DNA from: JBJFCE01 sp964437825
Lineage (GTDB): Bacteria > Bacillota > Clostridia > Lachnospirales > Lachnospiraceae
Length of the DNA stretch: 35,942 nt
Reading direction: 5' to 3'
Assembly (NCBI GenBank): GCA_964437825.1
Contig: CAYTIH010000025.1
Coordinates: 1 to 35,942, forward strand
Shown here: piece by piece, positions 15,783-24,564 of the stretch
How the letters are laid out: each line of letters starts with the position of its first letter
Numbering within the stretch: position 1 is the stretch's first letter
The notes under the pieces: generated by a model
Databases searched by the model: none
Told to the model about the DNA's origin: nothing
Seen by the model: only the letters and a program-made list of their open reading frames with translations
Position numbers and translations under genes: made by a program

Positions 15783-15813
15783 AAAAAAAGCGGAATCCCT
15801 GTGGATTCCGCTT
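15783..15813 (-). terminator. Terminator of the rpsA operon
   Basis: An 11-bp perfect stem, AAGCGGAATCC (15788-15798) with GGATTCCGCTT (15803-15813), a 4-nt loop and seven T residues on the minus strand (15783-15789). It follows the rpsA stop by about 12 nt. Confidence 0.9.
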
Positions 15814-15824
15814 ATAGAACGTCT

Positions 15825-16964
15825 TTACTGCTCGTCCGCTTCGTTCGCAATTACTTTCTCGATGTTGACGGATACTACATCGGCATCCTCCTCTTTTGCT
15901 TCAGCAGGTTCCGGCACATACATAGCCTTTACGCTTAAGCTGATCTTATGATCGGTTTCGTTAAAATCAACCACTTTTGCAGTTACCGTTTCGCCAACCT
16001 TCAATACATCAGAGGGTTTCTCAATATGCTCTTTGGAAATCTGAGAAACATGAAGCAGCGCATCCACACCTGTTTCAAGCTCAATAAACGCGCCAAAATC
16101 TGTCATTCTGGCAACTCTGCCCTCAACTACATTTCCGACAGCATATTTCTCGGCTGCATCCTTCCACGGATTCGTATCTGCAAATTTCAGGCTGAGCGCA
16201 ATCTTGCTGCCGTTGATTTCCTTGATCAAAACATTTAATTCTTCGCCAACCTTGAATACCTTTTTCGGATTCTCCACACGTCCCCAAGACATTTCGGAAA
16301 TATGAAGCAATCCGTCCACACCGCCCAGATCAATGAATGCGCCAAAGTCGGTTACATTCTTAACGGTTCCTTTTACTACATCGCCTTCTTTGATTTTCTC
16401 AAGCAGTGCCTTTTGAAGCTCTGCTTTCTTTGCAACAATCAACTGCTTACGGTCGCCGATATATCTTCTCTTTTTCGGATTATACTCTGTTACGACAAAT
16501 TCGATTTCCTGACCGGCATATTTGGTCAGATCCTTTTCATAGGTGTCGGACACAAGGCTTGCCGGAATGAAAATTCTGACTTCTTCTACAACCACGCTTA
16601 ATCCGCCGTCAAGTACCTGTGCAACCTTGGCTGTCAGTACTTCCTTGTTATTGTATGCCTCCTCGATCCTCTTATTTCCTCTGTCGGCTGCCAGTCTCTT
16701 ATAAGTTAACAGAACCTGTCCCTCACCGTCATTCACCTTGAAGACCTTAACCTCCATCTTGTCGCCAAGCTTAAGCACGGTAGTAAGATCTACGTTCGGC
16801 TCGTTGGTATATTCGTTACGTGTCAAGATACCGTCTGACTTATATCCGATGTTAAGTATAGCTTCGTCCGGTTTTACGTCGATAACAGTGCCTTCTACTA
16901 CCTCTCCTGAATGAATTGTTTTTAATGACTCTTCAAGCATTTGTTCAAAAGTTAATTCTGACAT
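15825..16964 (-). CDS. rpsA: Ribosomal protein S1 homologue with four S1 domains
   Basis: An RNA-binding protein that helps load mRNA on the 30S subunit. The 379-residue protein holds four S1 OB-folds at about 19-90, 106-178, 194-262 and 279-347. The third and fourth are the best conserved (VTDFGAFIDLGGVDGLLHISEMSW and MTDFGAFIELETGVDALLHVSQIS), followed by an acidic tail. E. coli S1 has six domains, while Firmicute forms with four are common. The start is ATG 16964 with GAGGAGG upstream. The gene starts inside the end of ispH in another frame; in many clostridia the two are fused into one protein. Confidence 0.93.
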   Translation of the reverse strand: MSELTFEQMLEESLKTIHSGEVVEGTVIDVKPDEAILNIGYKSDGILTRNEYTNEPNVDLTTVLKLGDKMEVKVFKVNDGEGQVLLTYKRLAADRGNKRIEEAYNNKEVLTAKVAQVLDGGLSVVVEEVRIFIPASLVSDTYEKDLTKYAGQEIEFVVTEYNPKKRRYIGDRKQLIVAKKAELQKALLEKIKEGDVVKGTVKNVTDFGAFIDLGGVDGLLHISEMSWGRVENPKKVFKVGEELNVLIKEINGSKIALSLKFADTNPWKDAAEKYAVGNVVEGRVARMTDFGAFIELETGVDALLHVSQISKEHIEKPSDVLKVGETVTAKVVDFNETDHKISLSVKAMYVPEPAEAKEEDADVVSVNIEKVIANEADEQ

Positions 16965-17793
16965 AATTTTGAACCTCCTCAATTATATTATTTGGGGTAG
17001 AAGCACCAGCTGTTATCCCAACTCTTCTGGCATTACCCTTCAAATTCAGATTTAAGTCATGTACTGTCTGAATAAAAACGGTATTCTCACATTTCTGTCT
17101 GCATATCTCAAACAGCTTTTTAGAATTCGAACTTGTTTTTCCGCCAATCACAATCATGGCATCCACCTTGGCCGCAATCTCTGCCGCTTCGGTCTGTCTT
17201 TCTTCCGTTGCATTACAGATAGTATTCACAACATTAATATCATAACCTTTTTGCGCGAAAATTTCAACAAGTTCTTGAAATTTATTGTAGCTATATGTCG
17301 TTTGGGAAACAATACATATTTTTTTCCCTTTTTCAGGTACAAAACTTTGCGCTTCCTGCAGATTACCGATCACTGCGGCAGGCGTCCGGGACCATCCTCT
17401 GATTCCTTCCACCTCAGGATGCCCCGCATCTCCGATAATCACAATCTGCGCACCCGCTTCGCTTTCCTTCGCTGCAATATTGTGTATTCTTTTCACAAAA
17501 GGACAGGTTGCATCCTGAATCTTCAGTCCGCTCTCGGATAAGCGGTCGTATACCTGTTTTGAAACGCCATGAGAACGAAGTATCAGGGTGCCTTTCGGAA
17601 GTTTATCAATTTCTTCCACATCTTCTATGACCGCCACGCCCTTTTTCTTCAGATCATTCACAACTTCCTCGTTATGAATAATAGGGCCAAAGGTATAAAT
17701 CGGTTCCCCTGCTCCCGCCTGTCCATACACCTGCTCCACTGCCCGTTTTACCCCAAAGCAGAAGCCGGCTGACTTAGCCACTATGACTTCCAT
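16945..17793 (-). CDS. ispH: 4-hydroxy-3-methylbut-2-enyl diphosphate reductase
   Basis: IspH makes isopentenyl and dimethylallyl diphosphate in the last step of the non-mevalonate isoprenoid pathway, using a [4Fe-4S] centre. The 282-residue protein has the three cluster cysteines C12 (AGFCFGV), C97 (DATCPFV) and C193 (TICNAT), the HGV motif near 75-77, and GHPEVEG with the catalytic E126. The start is ATG 17793, nine bases after GGAG; a TTG directly after the cmk stop is a weaker choice. It overlaps rpsA by 20 nt. Confidence 0.95.
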   Translation of the reverse strand: MEVIVAKSAGFCFGVKRAVEQVYGQAGAGEPIYTFGPIIHNEEVVNDLKKKGVAVIEDVEEIDKLPKGTLILRSHGVSKQVYDRLSESGLKIQDATCPFVKRIHNIAAKESEAGAQIVIIGDAGHPEVEGIRGWSRTPAAVIGNLQEAQSFVPEKGKKICIVSQTTYSYNKFQELVEIFAQKGYDINVVNTICNATEERQTEAAEIAAKVDAMIVIGGKTSSNSKKLFEICRQKCENTVFIQTVHDLNLNLKGNARRVGITAGASTPNNIIEEVQNYVRINF

Positions 17794-17826
17794 GCTTCCT
17801 ATCTCCATAAATTGTATTACTGCCAA

Positions 17827-18495
17827 TCATTTCTGTTTTTGATCTATCAGTGTGATGATCGCTTCTACAACCTCATCAATCGTCATGTCGGAGGAATCAA
17901 CCAGGACCGCATCCTCCGCCTGCTTTAAAGGGGACAGTTCCCTTGTCATGTCCTGATGGTCCCGTTTGATAATATCCTGCTCGATTTCATCAAAATCGCA
18001 GGATACGCCTTTCGCAGTCAGCTCGTCATATCTTCTTTGGGCACGTATAGTACTGCTTGCCGTCAGGTACACCTTGACATCCGCATCCGGCAGCACGCAC
18101 GTCCCGATATCCCTTCCGTCCATTATGATATCGGCTGTTTTAGCAAGCTTTCTTTGCAAAAGCACAAGCTTCCTTCTCACATCCGGATTTGGGCTGCTCT
18201 TAGACGCCATGTTGCCGACTTCTTCCGTTCTGATCAGTCCGTTGACATTTTCGCCGTTCAGGATAACAACCTGTTCTCCGTGATCATATACAATGGATAT
18301 CTCTGCTTCTTCGCATTTTTTACTGATTTCGGCTGCATCCTCCGGATTAACCCCGTTTCGGAGAAAATATAACGCCATTGCCCGGTACATTGCACCGCTA
18401 TCCACATAGATATAATTTTTCTTCTTTGCGATTTTCTTTGCGATGGTACTCTTACCTGCGCCTGCAGGTCCGTCAATTGCTACACTAAAGCCCAT
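17827..18495 (-). CDS. cmk: Cytidylate kinase
   Basis: Cmk phosphorylates CMP and dCMP with ATP. The 222-residue protein starts with the P-loop GPAGAGKST (9-17), has YVDSGAMYRAMA, the NMP-binding MDGRDIGTCVLPDA, and the lid-region DREL-equivalent KRDHQDMTRELSPL. This is the standard bacterial length. The AGGAAACGAGG site precedes the ATG. It sits between the BaiN-like gene (17-nt gap) and ispH (33 nt to the chosen start). Confidence 0.95.
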   Translation of the reverse strand: MGFSVAIDGPAGAGKSTIAKKIAKKKNYIYVDSGAMYRAMALYFLRNGVNPEDAAEISKKCEEAEISIVYDHGEQVVILNGENVNGLIRTEEVGNMASKSSPNPDVRRKLVLLQRKLAKTADIIMDGRDIGTCVLPDADVKVYLTASSTIRAQRRYDELTAKGVSCDFDEIEQDIIKRDHQDMTRELSPLKQAEDAVLVDSSDMTIDEVVEAIITLIDQKQK

Positions 18496-18512
18496 ATTCT
18501 ACCTCGTTTCCT

Positions 18513-19781
18513 TTATTTGTTTATGGTACCGGCGCTGCTTCCTGCCAGATATCCTGTGGACCATGCAATCTGCAGGTTATAGCCGCCCGTCAGCGCATCC
18601 ACATCCAACACTTCGCCTGCAAAATAAAGCCCCTTTATCTTTTTGGATTCCATCGTGGACGGATTCATCTCCTTCATGGAAATGCCGCCCTGGGTAATGA
18701 TTGCCTCTTTAAAATTTCCCGTCCCGAGAATCGAAATTTCAAAATTCTTGATCCGGCGGCAGAACCGTTCCCTCTCCGGCTTTGTAATATCATGAACTGC
18801 TTTTGTTTCCGGTATCCCGGATCTTTGAATCATAACCGGCAATAGTTTTGCCGGAAACAAGCTGTCCAGAACATTTTTAAACTGTTTATTTTTTGCGGCT
18901 TCAAATTCACGCAGAATGCGTTTATCCAGCTGCTCCATAGAAAGGGCCGGTTTTAAATCTATTCTGAGTATTACATTTCCCGGCTTTTCCCCCTTTTTTG
19001 AAAGCTTTCCCAAATAGTCCGCATAATGGCTGCTTGCGCTGAGAATCAGCGGGCCGCTGACGCCAAAATGAGTAAACAGCATTTCCCCCAGTTCACTGTA
19101 TAGCAGCTTATCATCCGCCAAAAGCGCGGCAGCTACGTTTTTGAGCGAAAGCCCCTGCAGCTCCTTACATACCGGGTCTGCGGATACCAGCGAAACCAAA
19201 GCCGGATAACACGGTTCTACGACAATATTCAGTTTCTCCGCCCATCGATGTCCGTCGCCGTCGGACCCCGTTAAGGGATAAGAAAGACCTCCGGTTGCTA
19301 CGATCACCGCATCTGCGTCCTGCTTTGTTCCGTTCTCCAGCCTGACGCCTCCGATACAGCCGTCCTCCTTTGTCAAAAGGGACTGCACCTTCGTATGCAG
19401 ATGAATTTGAACGCCCAGCTTACGAAGCGCCGTCTGACAAGCTTTAATCACATCGGAGGAATGGTCCGAGACCGGAAATACCCGGCCTCCCCTTTCCACC
19501 TTTAGCGCACATCCGTACCGCTCCATAAATTCCATCACGCAGGAATGATCGAAGGAATAAACAGCGCTATACAAGCTTTTGGGATTATGCACTACCTGAG
19601 AAAAAAAATCTTCGGTATCACAGGCATTTGTGACATTACATCTGCCCTTTCCCGTAATATATATCTTTTTTCCGAGTTTTTCATTTTTTTCATAGAGGAT
19701 GACCCGGTGCCCGTTTTCCGCTGCCGCAGCAGCGGCCATCATTCCTGCGGCGCCGCCTCCGATCACAATTATATCACTCAT
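18513..19781 (-). CDS. BaiN/YhiN (HI0933-type) FAD-dependent flavoprotein
   Basis: A predicted FAD-dependent oxidoreductase. The 422-residue protein begins with the dinucleotide motif IVIGGGAAGMMAA, has GKKIYITGKGRCNVTN (about 37-52) which is typical of the HI0933 family, IVATGGLSYP, and the closing motif LYFAGEVLDVDALTGGYNLQIAWSTG. Some relatives are reported to reduce bile-acid ring double bonds (BaiN), but most have unknown substrates and lie next to cmk as here, which suggests a general role. Its start is only 2 nt after the rpiR stop and has no strong ribosome site, so translation is probably coupled. Confidence 0.85.
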   Translation of the reverse strand: MSDIIVIGGGAAGMMAAAAAAENGHRVILYEKNEKLGKKIYITGKGRCNVTNACDTEDFFSQVVHNPKSLYSAVYSFDHSCVMEFMERYGCALKVERGGRVFPVSDHSSDVIKACQTALRKLGVQIHLHTKVQSLLTKEDGCIGGVRLENGTKQDADAVIVATGGLSYPLTGSDGDGHRWAEKLNIVVEPCYPALVSLVSADPVCKELQGLSLKNVAAALLADDKLLYSELGEMLFTHFGVSGPLILSASSHYADYLGKLSKKGEKPGNVILRIDLKPALSMEQLDKRILREFEAAKNKQFKNVLDSLFPAKLLPVMIQRSGIPETKAVHDITKPERERFCRRIKNFEISILGTGNFKEAIITQGGISMKEMNPSTMESKKIKGLYFAGEVLDVDALTGGYNLQIAWSTGYLAGSSAGTINK

Positions 19782-19783
19782 GC

Positions 19784-20737
19784 TTATATTTGTTTGTCAC
19801 TTTCTTCGTATCTAAGCGGATTGTTAAACATATTTTCTTCATCAATGAAATTGATTTCATCATTGAGATATACCTGATAATTCGCCCATGCATCCTCAAG
19901 CGCTTCCAGATTGCGCTTGACCTCCTCGGGACATTTCAGACAAAGCGCAACAACAACCGCATTGATCAGACTGAGCGGCGCCACAAGAGAATCCACAATA
20001 GAAACCATATCGCTTCTGGCCAGCAGATTGCAGGAGGAATACAGATTCATCGGAGAATGAACCGAATCCGTAATGGTAATTACCTTTGCATTCCTGTCAT
20101 TGGCAAATTCCATCGCCTTGAGCGTTCTCATTGAGTATCTGGGGAAACTGATGCCGACTATGGCATCCTTCTCGCCGATTCGGATCATCTGTTCAAAAAT
20201 CTCAGTTGCGCTGGTTGATCTGAGCAGAATAATATTCCCCCTGATCATCTGAAGATAAAAGCTTAAAAACTCTGCCAGCGGTTCACAGCTTCGCAGCCCG
20301 ATAATATATATATTATCCGCATGTAAAAGCGTATCCACCGCCGTTTCAAAGGCCGCAGGGTCCAGATGATCTATCGTATCACGAATTTTCTCGATATCGG
20401 CACTTAATACGGAGTTTAAAATTTCCGACTGTGTACTGTTCCCGTATTTTGCTCCAACCTTGGCAACGGAATTAAACTTATCCTTTACCCATTCTTCCAA
20501 TACTTTCTGAAATTCCGGATATCCGTCAAACCCAAGCGCGGATGCAAAACGAACCACCGTGGATTCACTGACCGACACTTCCCTGCCAAGCTGGGCGGCT
20601 GTCATAAAGACAGCCTGATCATAATGATCCGAAATAAAAGCTGCAATCGCTTTATGACCCTTACTCATTTTTGCATATTTTTCATTGATCAGAGAAAGAA
20701 CATCCTGTGTATGATTTTGTATTTGCTCCATATTCAC
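19784..20737 (-). CDS. RpiR/MurR-family transcriptional regulator with SIS domain
   Basis: The 317-residue protein has an N-terminal RpiR-type helix-turn-helix (about 1-80, with SVSESTVVRFASALGFDGYPEFQ) and a SIS sugar-phosphate binding domain (about 120-260, with IYIIGLRSCEPLA and GISFPRYSMRTL). Such regulators respond to phosphosugars. The start is taken as GTG 20737, whose codon overlaps the tetR stop as GTGA, with AAGGA eight bases upstream; an ATG at 20731 is the alternative. No sugar gene is nearby, so the ligand cannot be guessed. Confidence 0.88.
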   Translation of the reverse strand: MNMEQIQNHTQDVLSLINEKYAKMSKGHKAIAAFISDHYDQAVFMTAAQLGREVSVSESTVVRFASALGFDGYPEFQKVLEEWVKDKFNSVAKVGAKYGNSTQSEILNSVLSADIEKIRDTIDHLDPAAFETAVDTLLHADNIYIIGLRSCEPLAEFLSFYLQMIRGNIILLRSTSATEIFEQMIRIGEKDAIVGISFPRYSMRTLKAMEFANDRNAKVITITDSVHSPMNLYSSCNLLARSDMVSIVDSLVAPLSLINAVVVALCLKCPEEVKRNLEALEDAWANYQVYLNDEINFIDEENMFNNPLRYEESDKQI

Positions 20738-21291
20738 GAAACGATTCCTTTTTCTTTTTTATATGTCTCAATCAGCATTCTGGCCGTCGCTTCCTGCGAT
20801 AAATCATAATCCCCGGTAATGGTCATACAAGCAGCCCCATGAATGAAAATCCACATTCTCATAAACAGATTCTCCGCATCATTGCAGCCTTCCCTGGCCG
20901 CCTTGCGGATTTCCTTTGTCACATTGCCTTCCCGTCCGTTTATGATTTCATATAGTGATCTTCTGTTTTTATTTTTATTCAAAAACAGCAGTTCAAACAG
21001 ATTTTTATATTTTCCCGCAAAGGATATGTATGCCATACCAAGATTCACAAAAGGTTCTTCATAATTGCGCGGATAATTTTTGTAAAATTCCTCGAAAAAA
21101 TCAACCGTTTTCCCGATATAATCCTCCTGCAGTTCCTCCATATTGGTATATACCCTGAAAATCGGCTGAGTGGAACAGCCAATGTGACTTGCAAGCTTTC
21201 TGGCTGTTACTTCCCTGTAACCATTCATATCCGCCATTTCAAATGCCGCATCCAGAATCATCTGTTTTGTTACGGTTTCCTTTCTGGCCAT
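20734..21291 (-). CDS. TetR/AcrR-family transcriptional regulator
   Basis: The 185-residue protein has an N-terminal TetR helix-turn-helix (about 10-55; ILDAAFEMADMNGYREVTARKLA then IGCSTQPIFRVYTNMEEL) and a helical ligand domain. The start follows GGGAGGATGTT. It lies 11 nt after the thioesterase gene and overlaps rpiR by 4 nt (GTGA). It may control this operon; the repeated 11-mer near the upstream promoter is a candidate site. The ligand is unknown; the thioesterase neighbour makes an acyl compound a reasonable guess. Confidence 0.88.
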   Translation of the reverse strand: MARKETVTKQMILDAAFEMADMNGYREVTARKLASHIGCSTQPIFRVYTNMEELQEDYIGKTVDFFEEFYKNYPRNYEEPFVNLGMAYISFAGKYKNLFELLFLNKNKNRRSLYEIINGREGNVTKEIRKAAREGCNDAENLFMRMWIFIHGAACMTITGDYDLSQEATARMLIETYKKEKGIVS

Positions 21292-21302
21292 AACATCCTC
21301 CC

Positions 21303-21731
21303 TTATTTGATCTTTGTAACAAGCATCTCCTCAAACCTGGCCGACAGCTCCGGATAACTCTTTTTCAGAGACATCGGCTTCATATCCCTTGTGCAAAAAC
21401 AATGTTCCGAGCTGCCCAGGGCACATGTCTTTCCATCCGTCTCTTTGGACAGCTCATACGTAATTTTCAGTTTCACACCACTATATTCATAAGGTTTCGA
21501 ATACACATAAAAAGTATCTCCGTAATGAAACGGCTCCTTATAGGTAAGCGAAACGCCAAGAACCGGAATCAAAATTCCCATTTCCTCCATCACAGAATAG
21601 GAAAGTCCCAGCTGCTTCATAAAATCCAGTCTGGCCTCCTCCAGCCATCTGATATAATTGGAGTGATGGACAATGCCCATCCGGTCCGTTTCATAATAAA
21701 AAACTTCTCTGCTATACGGTTTCATCTGCAT
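21303..21731 (-). CDS. Acyl-CoA thioesterase, 4HBT/YbgC-type hotdog fold
   Basis: A predicted acyl-CoA or acyl-ACP thioesterase. The 142-residue protein has the 4HBT signature YYETDRMGIVHHSNYIRWLEEAR, with D16 as the probable catalytic acid, and the usual hotdog length. The start is ATG 21729-21731, seven nt after AGGAGA; an upstream ATG at 21749 would include that site in the coding region. It is the first gene of the probable seven-gene operon to rpsA. Relatives also include acyl-ACP thioesterases, so substrate is open. Confidence 0.85.
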   Translation of the reverse strand: MQMKPYSREVFYYETDRMGIVHHSNYIRWLEEARLDFMKQLGLSYSVMEEMGILIPVLGVSLTYKEPFHYGDTFYVYSKPYEYSGVKLKITYELSKETDGKTCALGSSEHCFCTRDMKPMSLKKSYPELSARFEEMLVTKIK

Positions 21732-21768
21732 GTCGACATCTCCTATCATTGGAACCGATTCTTTTTCT

Positions 21769-21798
21769 ATCCTATCATTGCTGTATAAAGCTTGTCAA
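21769..21798 (-). promoter_or_regulatory. Promoter of the thioesterase-tetR-rpiR-baiN-cmk-ispH-rpsA operon
   Basis: On the minus strand, a perfect TTGACA (21793-21798), an 18-nt spacer and TAGGAT (21769-21774). The 11-mer CAATGATAGGA (minus strand) occurs twice, at 21770-21780 over the -10 box and at 21741-21751 just before the start codon, 29 nt apart. It is a candidate regulator site. Confidence 0.65.
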
Positions 21799-21845
21799 GA
21801 TTAAACAACTACTGTTATCTAATTTTCCGAATTTTCTCCCGTACC

Positions 21846-21888
21846 TCAAAAAAAACTCTATGCAGATGAACGCATCCACATAGAGTTT
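21846..21888 (-). terminator. Terminator of the decarboxylase operon
   Basis: The 10-bp stem AAACTCTATG (21853-21862) / CATAGAGTTT (21879-21888) has a 16-nt loop and is followed by a run of eight T residues on the minus strand. It lies 28 nt after the stop of the last gene. Confidence 0.85.
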
Positions 21889-21915
21889 ATGCTTTTGATA
21901 TGATAAGTCAGTTCT

Positions 21916-23328
21916 TTATACAGGATAAGCACCGTTCTTGGTATCAGCCTGAGTTAAATCCACTTTCTCCTGCTGTGCCAGACGATATTTAAAGAAATCT
22001 ACAGCTACCTGAGGGAATAACGCATAGGATAATACGTCCTCATCCTGCTGTTTCCACTCTTTGCACTCATCCTCAAACTTCTGCAGTGAAGGCTGTAATA
22101 AATCAGCGGGACGGCAGGTAATTACCTCTGCATCGCCGATTACCTTCTTCTGAACTTCAGGATTGAAAGGTTTTACAGTCTTACCGTATTTACCGCTCAA
22201 TAAGTCCTTAGTCTGTCCGGTTGCCATCTTGTAAGGCTCGCCCATCAGAACGTTCATCACTGCCTGGGTACCTACGATCTGGGAAGAAGGTGTTACAAGA
22301 GGCGGCTCACCGAAGTCCTTACGAACTCTCGGGATTTCCTGTAATACGGCATCATATTTATCCTCAGCATTCTGCTCTTTCAACTGGCTTACCATGTTGG
22401 AAAGCATACCGCCGGGTACCTGATACATCAGAGTCTTAATATTCACGCCCATTACCTTAGGATTTAACAGACCGCTCTTTAAGCATTCTTCTCTGTAAGG
22501 TCTGAAATAATCCGCAATATCTGCAAGAAGCTTCTGGTCATATCCGGTATCATAAGGAGTTCCCCTAAAGGTCTCAACCATAACTTCAGTTGCAGGCTGT
22601 GAAGTACCCATGGAGAACGGAGACATTGCACAGTCAATGACATTCACGCCGGCTTCAACGGCCTTTAAGTAGGTCATGGAAGCAACACCGGAGGTGTAAT
22701 GCGTATGTAACTGAATCGGAAGCTTGGTTGCACTCTTAAGTGCGCGAATCAGCTTATCTGCCTCATAAGGAACAAGCAGACCTGCCATATCCTTGATACA
22801 GATAGAATCCGCCCCCAAGTTCTCAATATCCTTTGCAATATTCATCCAATATTCATCCGTATAAGCATCACCCAGAGTATAGGACAACGCGATCTGTGCA
22901 TGTCCGCCCTCTTTCTTGGTTGCCCTGACAGAAGTTTCCAGGTTACGAAGGTCATTTAAGCAGTCAAAAATACGAATGATATCAATTCCGTTTGCAATGG
23001 ATTTCTGAACAAAATATTCTACAACATCATCGGAATAATGACTGTAGCCTAGAATGTTCTGTCCGCGAAGCAGCATCTGTAATTTTGTCTTCTTAAATCC
23101 TGCTTTTAATTTTCTAAGTCTTTCCCATGGATCTTCATGTAAGAAACGAAGGGATGCATCAAAGGTAGCACCGCCCCAGCACTCTACAGAATTATATCCA
23201 ACTTGATCCATCTTATCAACGATCGGCAGCATGAGTTCCGTCGGCATTCTGGTAGCAATCAGGGACTGATGCGCATCACGAAGGATGGTTTCCGTAATCT
23301 TGATCGGTTTCTTAATCTCTTCTGACAT
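21916..23328 (-). CDS. OadA/5S-type carboxyltransferase (oxaloacetate decarboxylase alpha-like) without biotin domain
   Basis: The enzyme moves CO2 between oxaloacetate/pyruvate and biotin on a separate carrier. The 470-residue protein has the pyruvate carboxylase-type barrel: ETILRDAHQSLIATRM (13-28, D18 metal site), the FDASLRFLHEDPWERL block (56-71), IKDMAGLL with K179 (the carbamylated lysine), and LHTHYTSG with metal-site H208 and H210. A C-terminal PYC_OADA-type domain follows, ending without the MKM biotin motif. Classic OadA carries biotin itself; here it is a separate gene. It is the last gene of the five-gene operon, with AAATGATGGAGG before the ATG. The absence of the carrier domain is also seen in Propionibacterium 5S, so transcarboxylation is a real alternative to decarboxylation. 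Confidence 0.93.
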   Translation of the reverse strand: MSEEIKKPIKITETILRDAHQSLIATRMPTELMLPIVDKMDQVGYNSVECWGGATFDASLRFLHEDPWERLRKLKAGFKKTKLQMLLRGQNILGYSHYSDDVVEYFVQKSIANGIDIIRIFDCLNDLRNLETSVRATKKEGGHAQIALSYTLGDAYTDEYWMNIAKDIENLGADSICIKDMAGLLVPYEADKLIRALKSATKLPIQLHTHYTSGVASMTYLKAVEAGVNVIDCAMSPFSMGTSQPATEVMVETFRGTPYDTGYDQKLLADIADYFRPYREECLKSGLLNPKVMGVNIKTLMYQVPGGMLSNMVSQLKEQNAEDKYDAVLQEIPRVRKDFGEPPLVTPSSQIVGTQAVMNVLMGEPYKMATGQTKDLLSGKYGKTVKPFNPEVQKKVIGDAEVITCRPADLLQPSLQKFEDECKEWKQQDEDVLSYALFPQVAVDFFKYRLAQQEKVDLTQADTKNGAYPV

Positions 23329-23362
23329 TTTTATTCCTCCATCATTTTTTTCACTCTGTCAA

Positions 23363-24520
23363 TTACTTCACGCCAAAGATTGCCATAAAGGTTCCGGCTG
23401 CAACTGCAGTACCGATTACACCCGCAACGTTAGGTCCCATTGCATGCATTAACAGGAAGTTGGTAGGATCGGATTCCGCACCGACCTTCTGGGATACGCG
23501 CGCTGCCATAGGAACGGCGGATACACCTGCAGAACCGATTAACGGATTTACCTTTCCGTGTGTCATTACGCACATCAGCTTGCCGAATAAAACTCCGGCA
23601 GCGGTACCGAATGCAAATGCAATCAGACCAAGTACGACGATCTTTAAAGTACTTACATTTAAGAATGCCTCTGCACTGGTAGTAGCACCGACAGAAGTAC
23701 CCAGTATGATAACAACGATGTACATTAATGCATTGGAAGCAGTCTCTGTTAACTGTCTTACAACACCGCTCTCCTTGAACAGATTACCAAGCATCAGCAT
23801 ACCTACAAGAGGCGCTGTCGTGGGCAGAATCAGGGATACGATGATGGTTACGATAATAGGGAACAGAATTTTCTCAAGCTTGGTAACAGGACGAAGCTGA
23901 CCCATCTTGATCTTTCTTTCCTTTTCCGTAGTCAGTAATTTCATAATAGGCGGCTGGATAATCGGCACCAGTGACATATAGGAGTATGCCGCTACTGCGA
24001 TAGGTCCAAGAAGCGCTGTCTGTCCAAGCTTACCGGCAAGGAAAATGGAGGTAGGTCCGTCCGCACCGCCGATAATAGAAACAGCTGCCGCTGCCTTATC
24101 ATTGAATCCAAGTGCAATTGCACCGAAATATGCCGCAAAGATACCGAACTGCGCTGCAGCACCAAGCAAGAAGCTCTTCGGATTCGCAATCAGCGGTCCA
24201 AAGTCAGTCATCGCACCGACGCCCATGAAGATCAGGGACGGCAGGATGGCCCATTCATCTAACAGATAAAAATAATGCAGTAAGCCGCCGCCTGAACCAT
24301 CCGGTCCGGGCGCTGCCATAATATCCGGATAGATATTGACAAGCAGCATACCGAAAGCTATCGGTAAGAGCAGTAATGGTTCATACTCTTTTGCAATAGC
24401 AAGATAAAGGAATATGCAGGCAACCGCGATCATCAGATAGTTTCCCCAGGTCAGTCCGAAGAAAGCTGTCTGCTCGACCAAGCCGCCGAGTGCATTTCCC
24501 AAATAACCTAATACATCCAT
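23363..24520 (-). CDS. Sodium-pumping decarboxylase beta subunit (OadB/MmdB/GcdB type)
   Basis: This integral membrane subunit decarboxylates carboxybiotin and exports Na+. The 385-residue protein has about nine or more helices, GGADGPTSIF with D154, Y181, and NPLIGSAGVSAVPMAAR with N325, G329, S334 and R341. These match the functionally important D203, Y229, N373, G377, S382 and R389 of Klebsiella OadB, so a working Na+ path is expected. Subunits of oxaloacetate, methylmalonyl-CoA and glutaconyl-CoA decarboxylases are alike here, so it does not reveal the substrate. GGGAGGTC precedes the ATG. It is followed by the OadA-like gene after a 34-nt gap. Confidence 0.95.
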   Translation of the reverse strand: MDVLGYLGNALGGLVEQTAFFGLTWGNYLMIAVACIFLYLAIAKEYEPLLLLPIAFGMLLVNIYPDIMAAPGPDGSGGGLLHYFYLLDEWAILPSLIFMGVGAMTDFGPLIANPKSFLLGAAAQFGIFAAYFGAIALGFNDKAAAAVSIIGGADGPTSIFLAGKLGQTALLGPIAVAAYSYMSLVPIIQPPIMKLLTTEKERKIKMGQLRPVTKLEKILFPIIVTIIVSLILPTTAPLVGMLMLGNLFKESGVVRQLTETASNALMYIVVIILGTSVGATTSAEAFLNVSTLKIVVLGLIAFAFGTAAGVLFGKLMCVMTHGKVNPLIGSAGVSAVPMAARVSQKVGAESDPTNFLLMHAMGPNVAGVIGTAVAAGTFMAIFGVK

Positions 24521-24564
24521 TACATTGACCTCCCGTGTTCGTTACTTCTATTTCAAAGTACAGA

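Noticed and set aside
16945..16982. Frameshifted pseudogene of an IspH-S1 fusion
   Set aside because: Both genes are complete with their own starts and ribosome sites, so they are better called separate overlapping genes.
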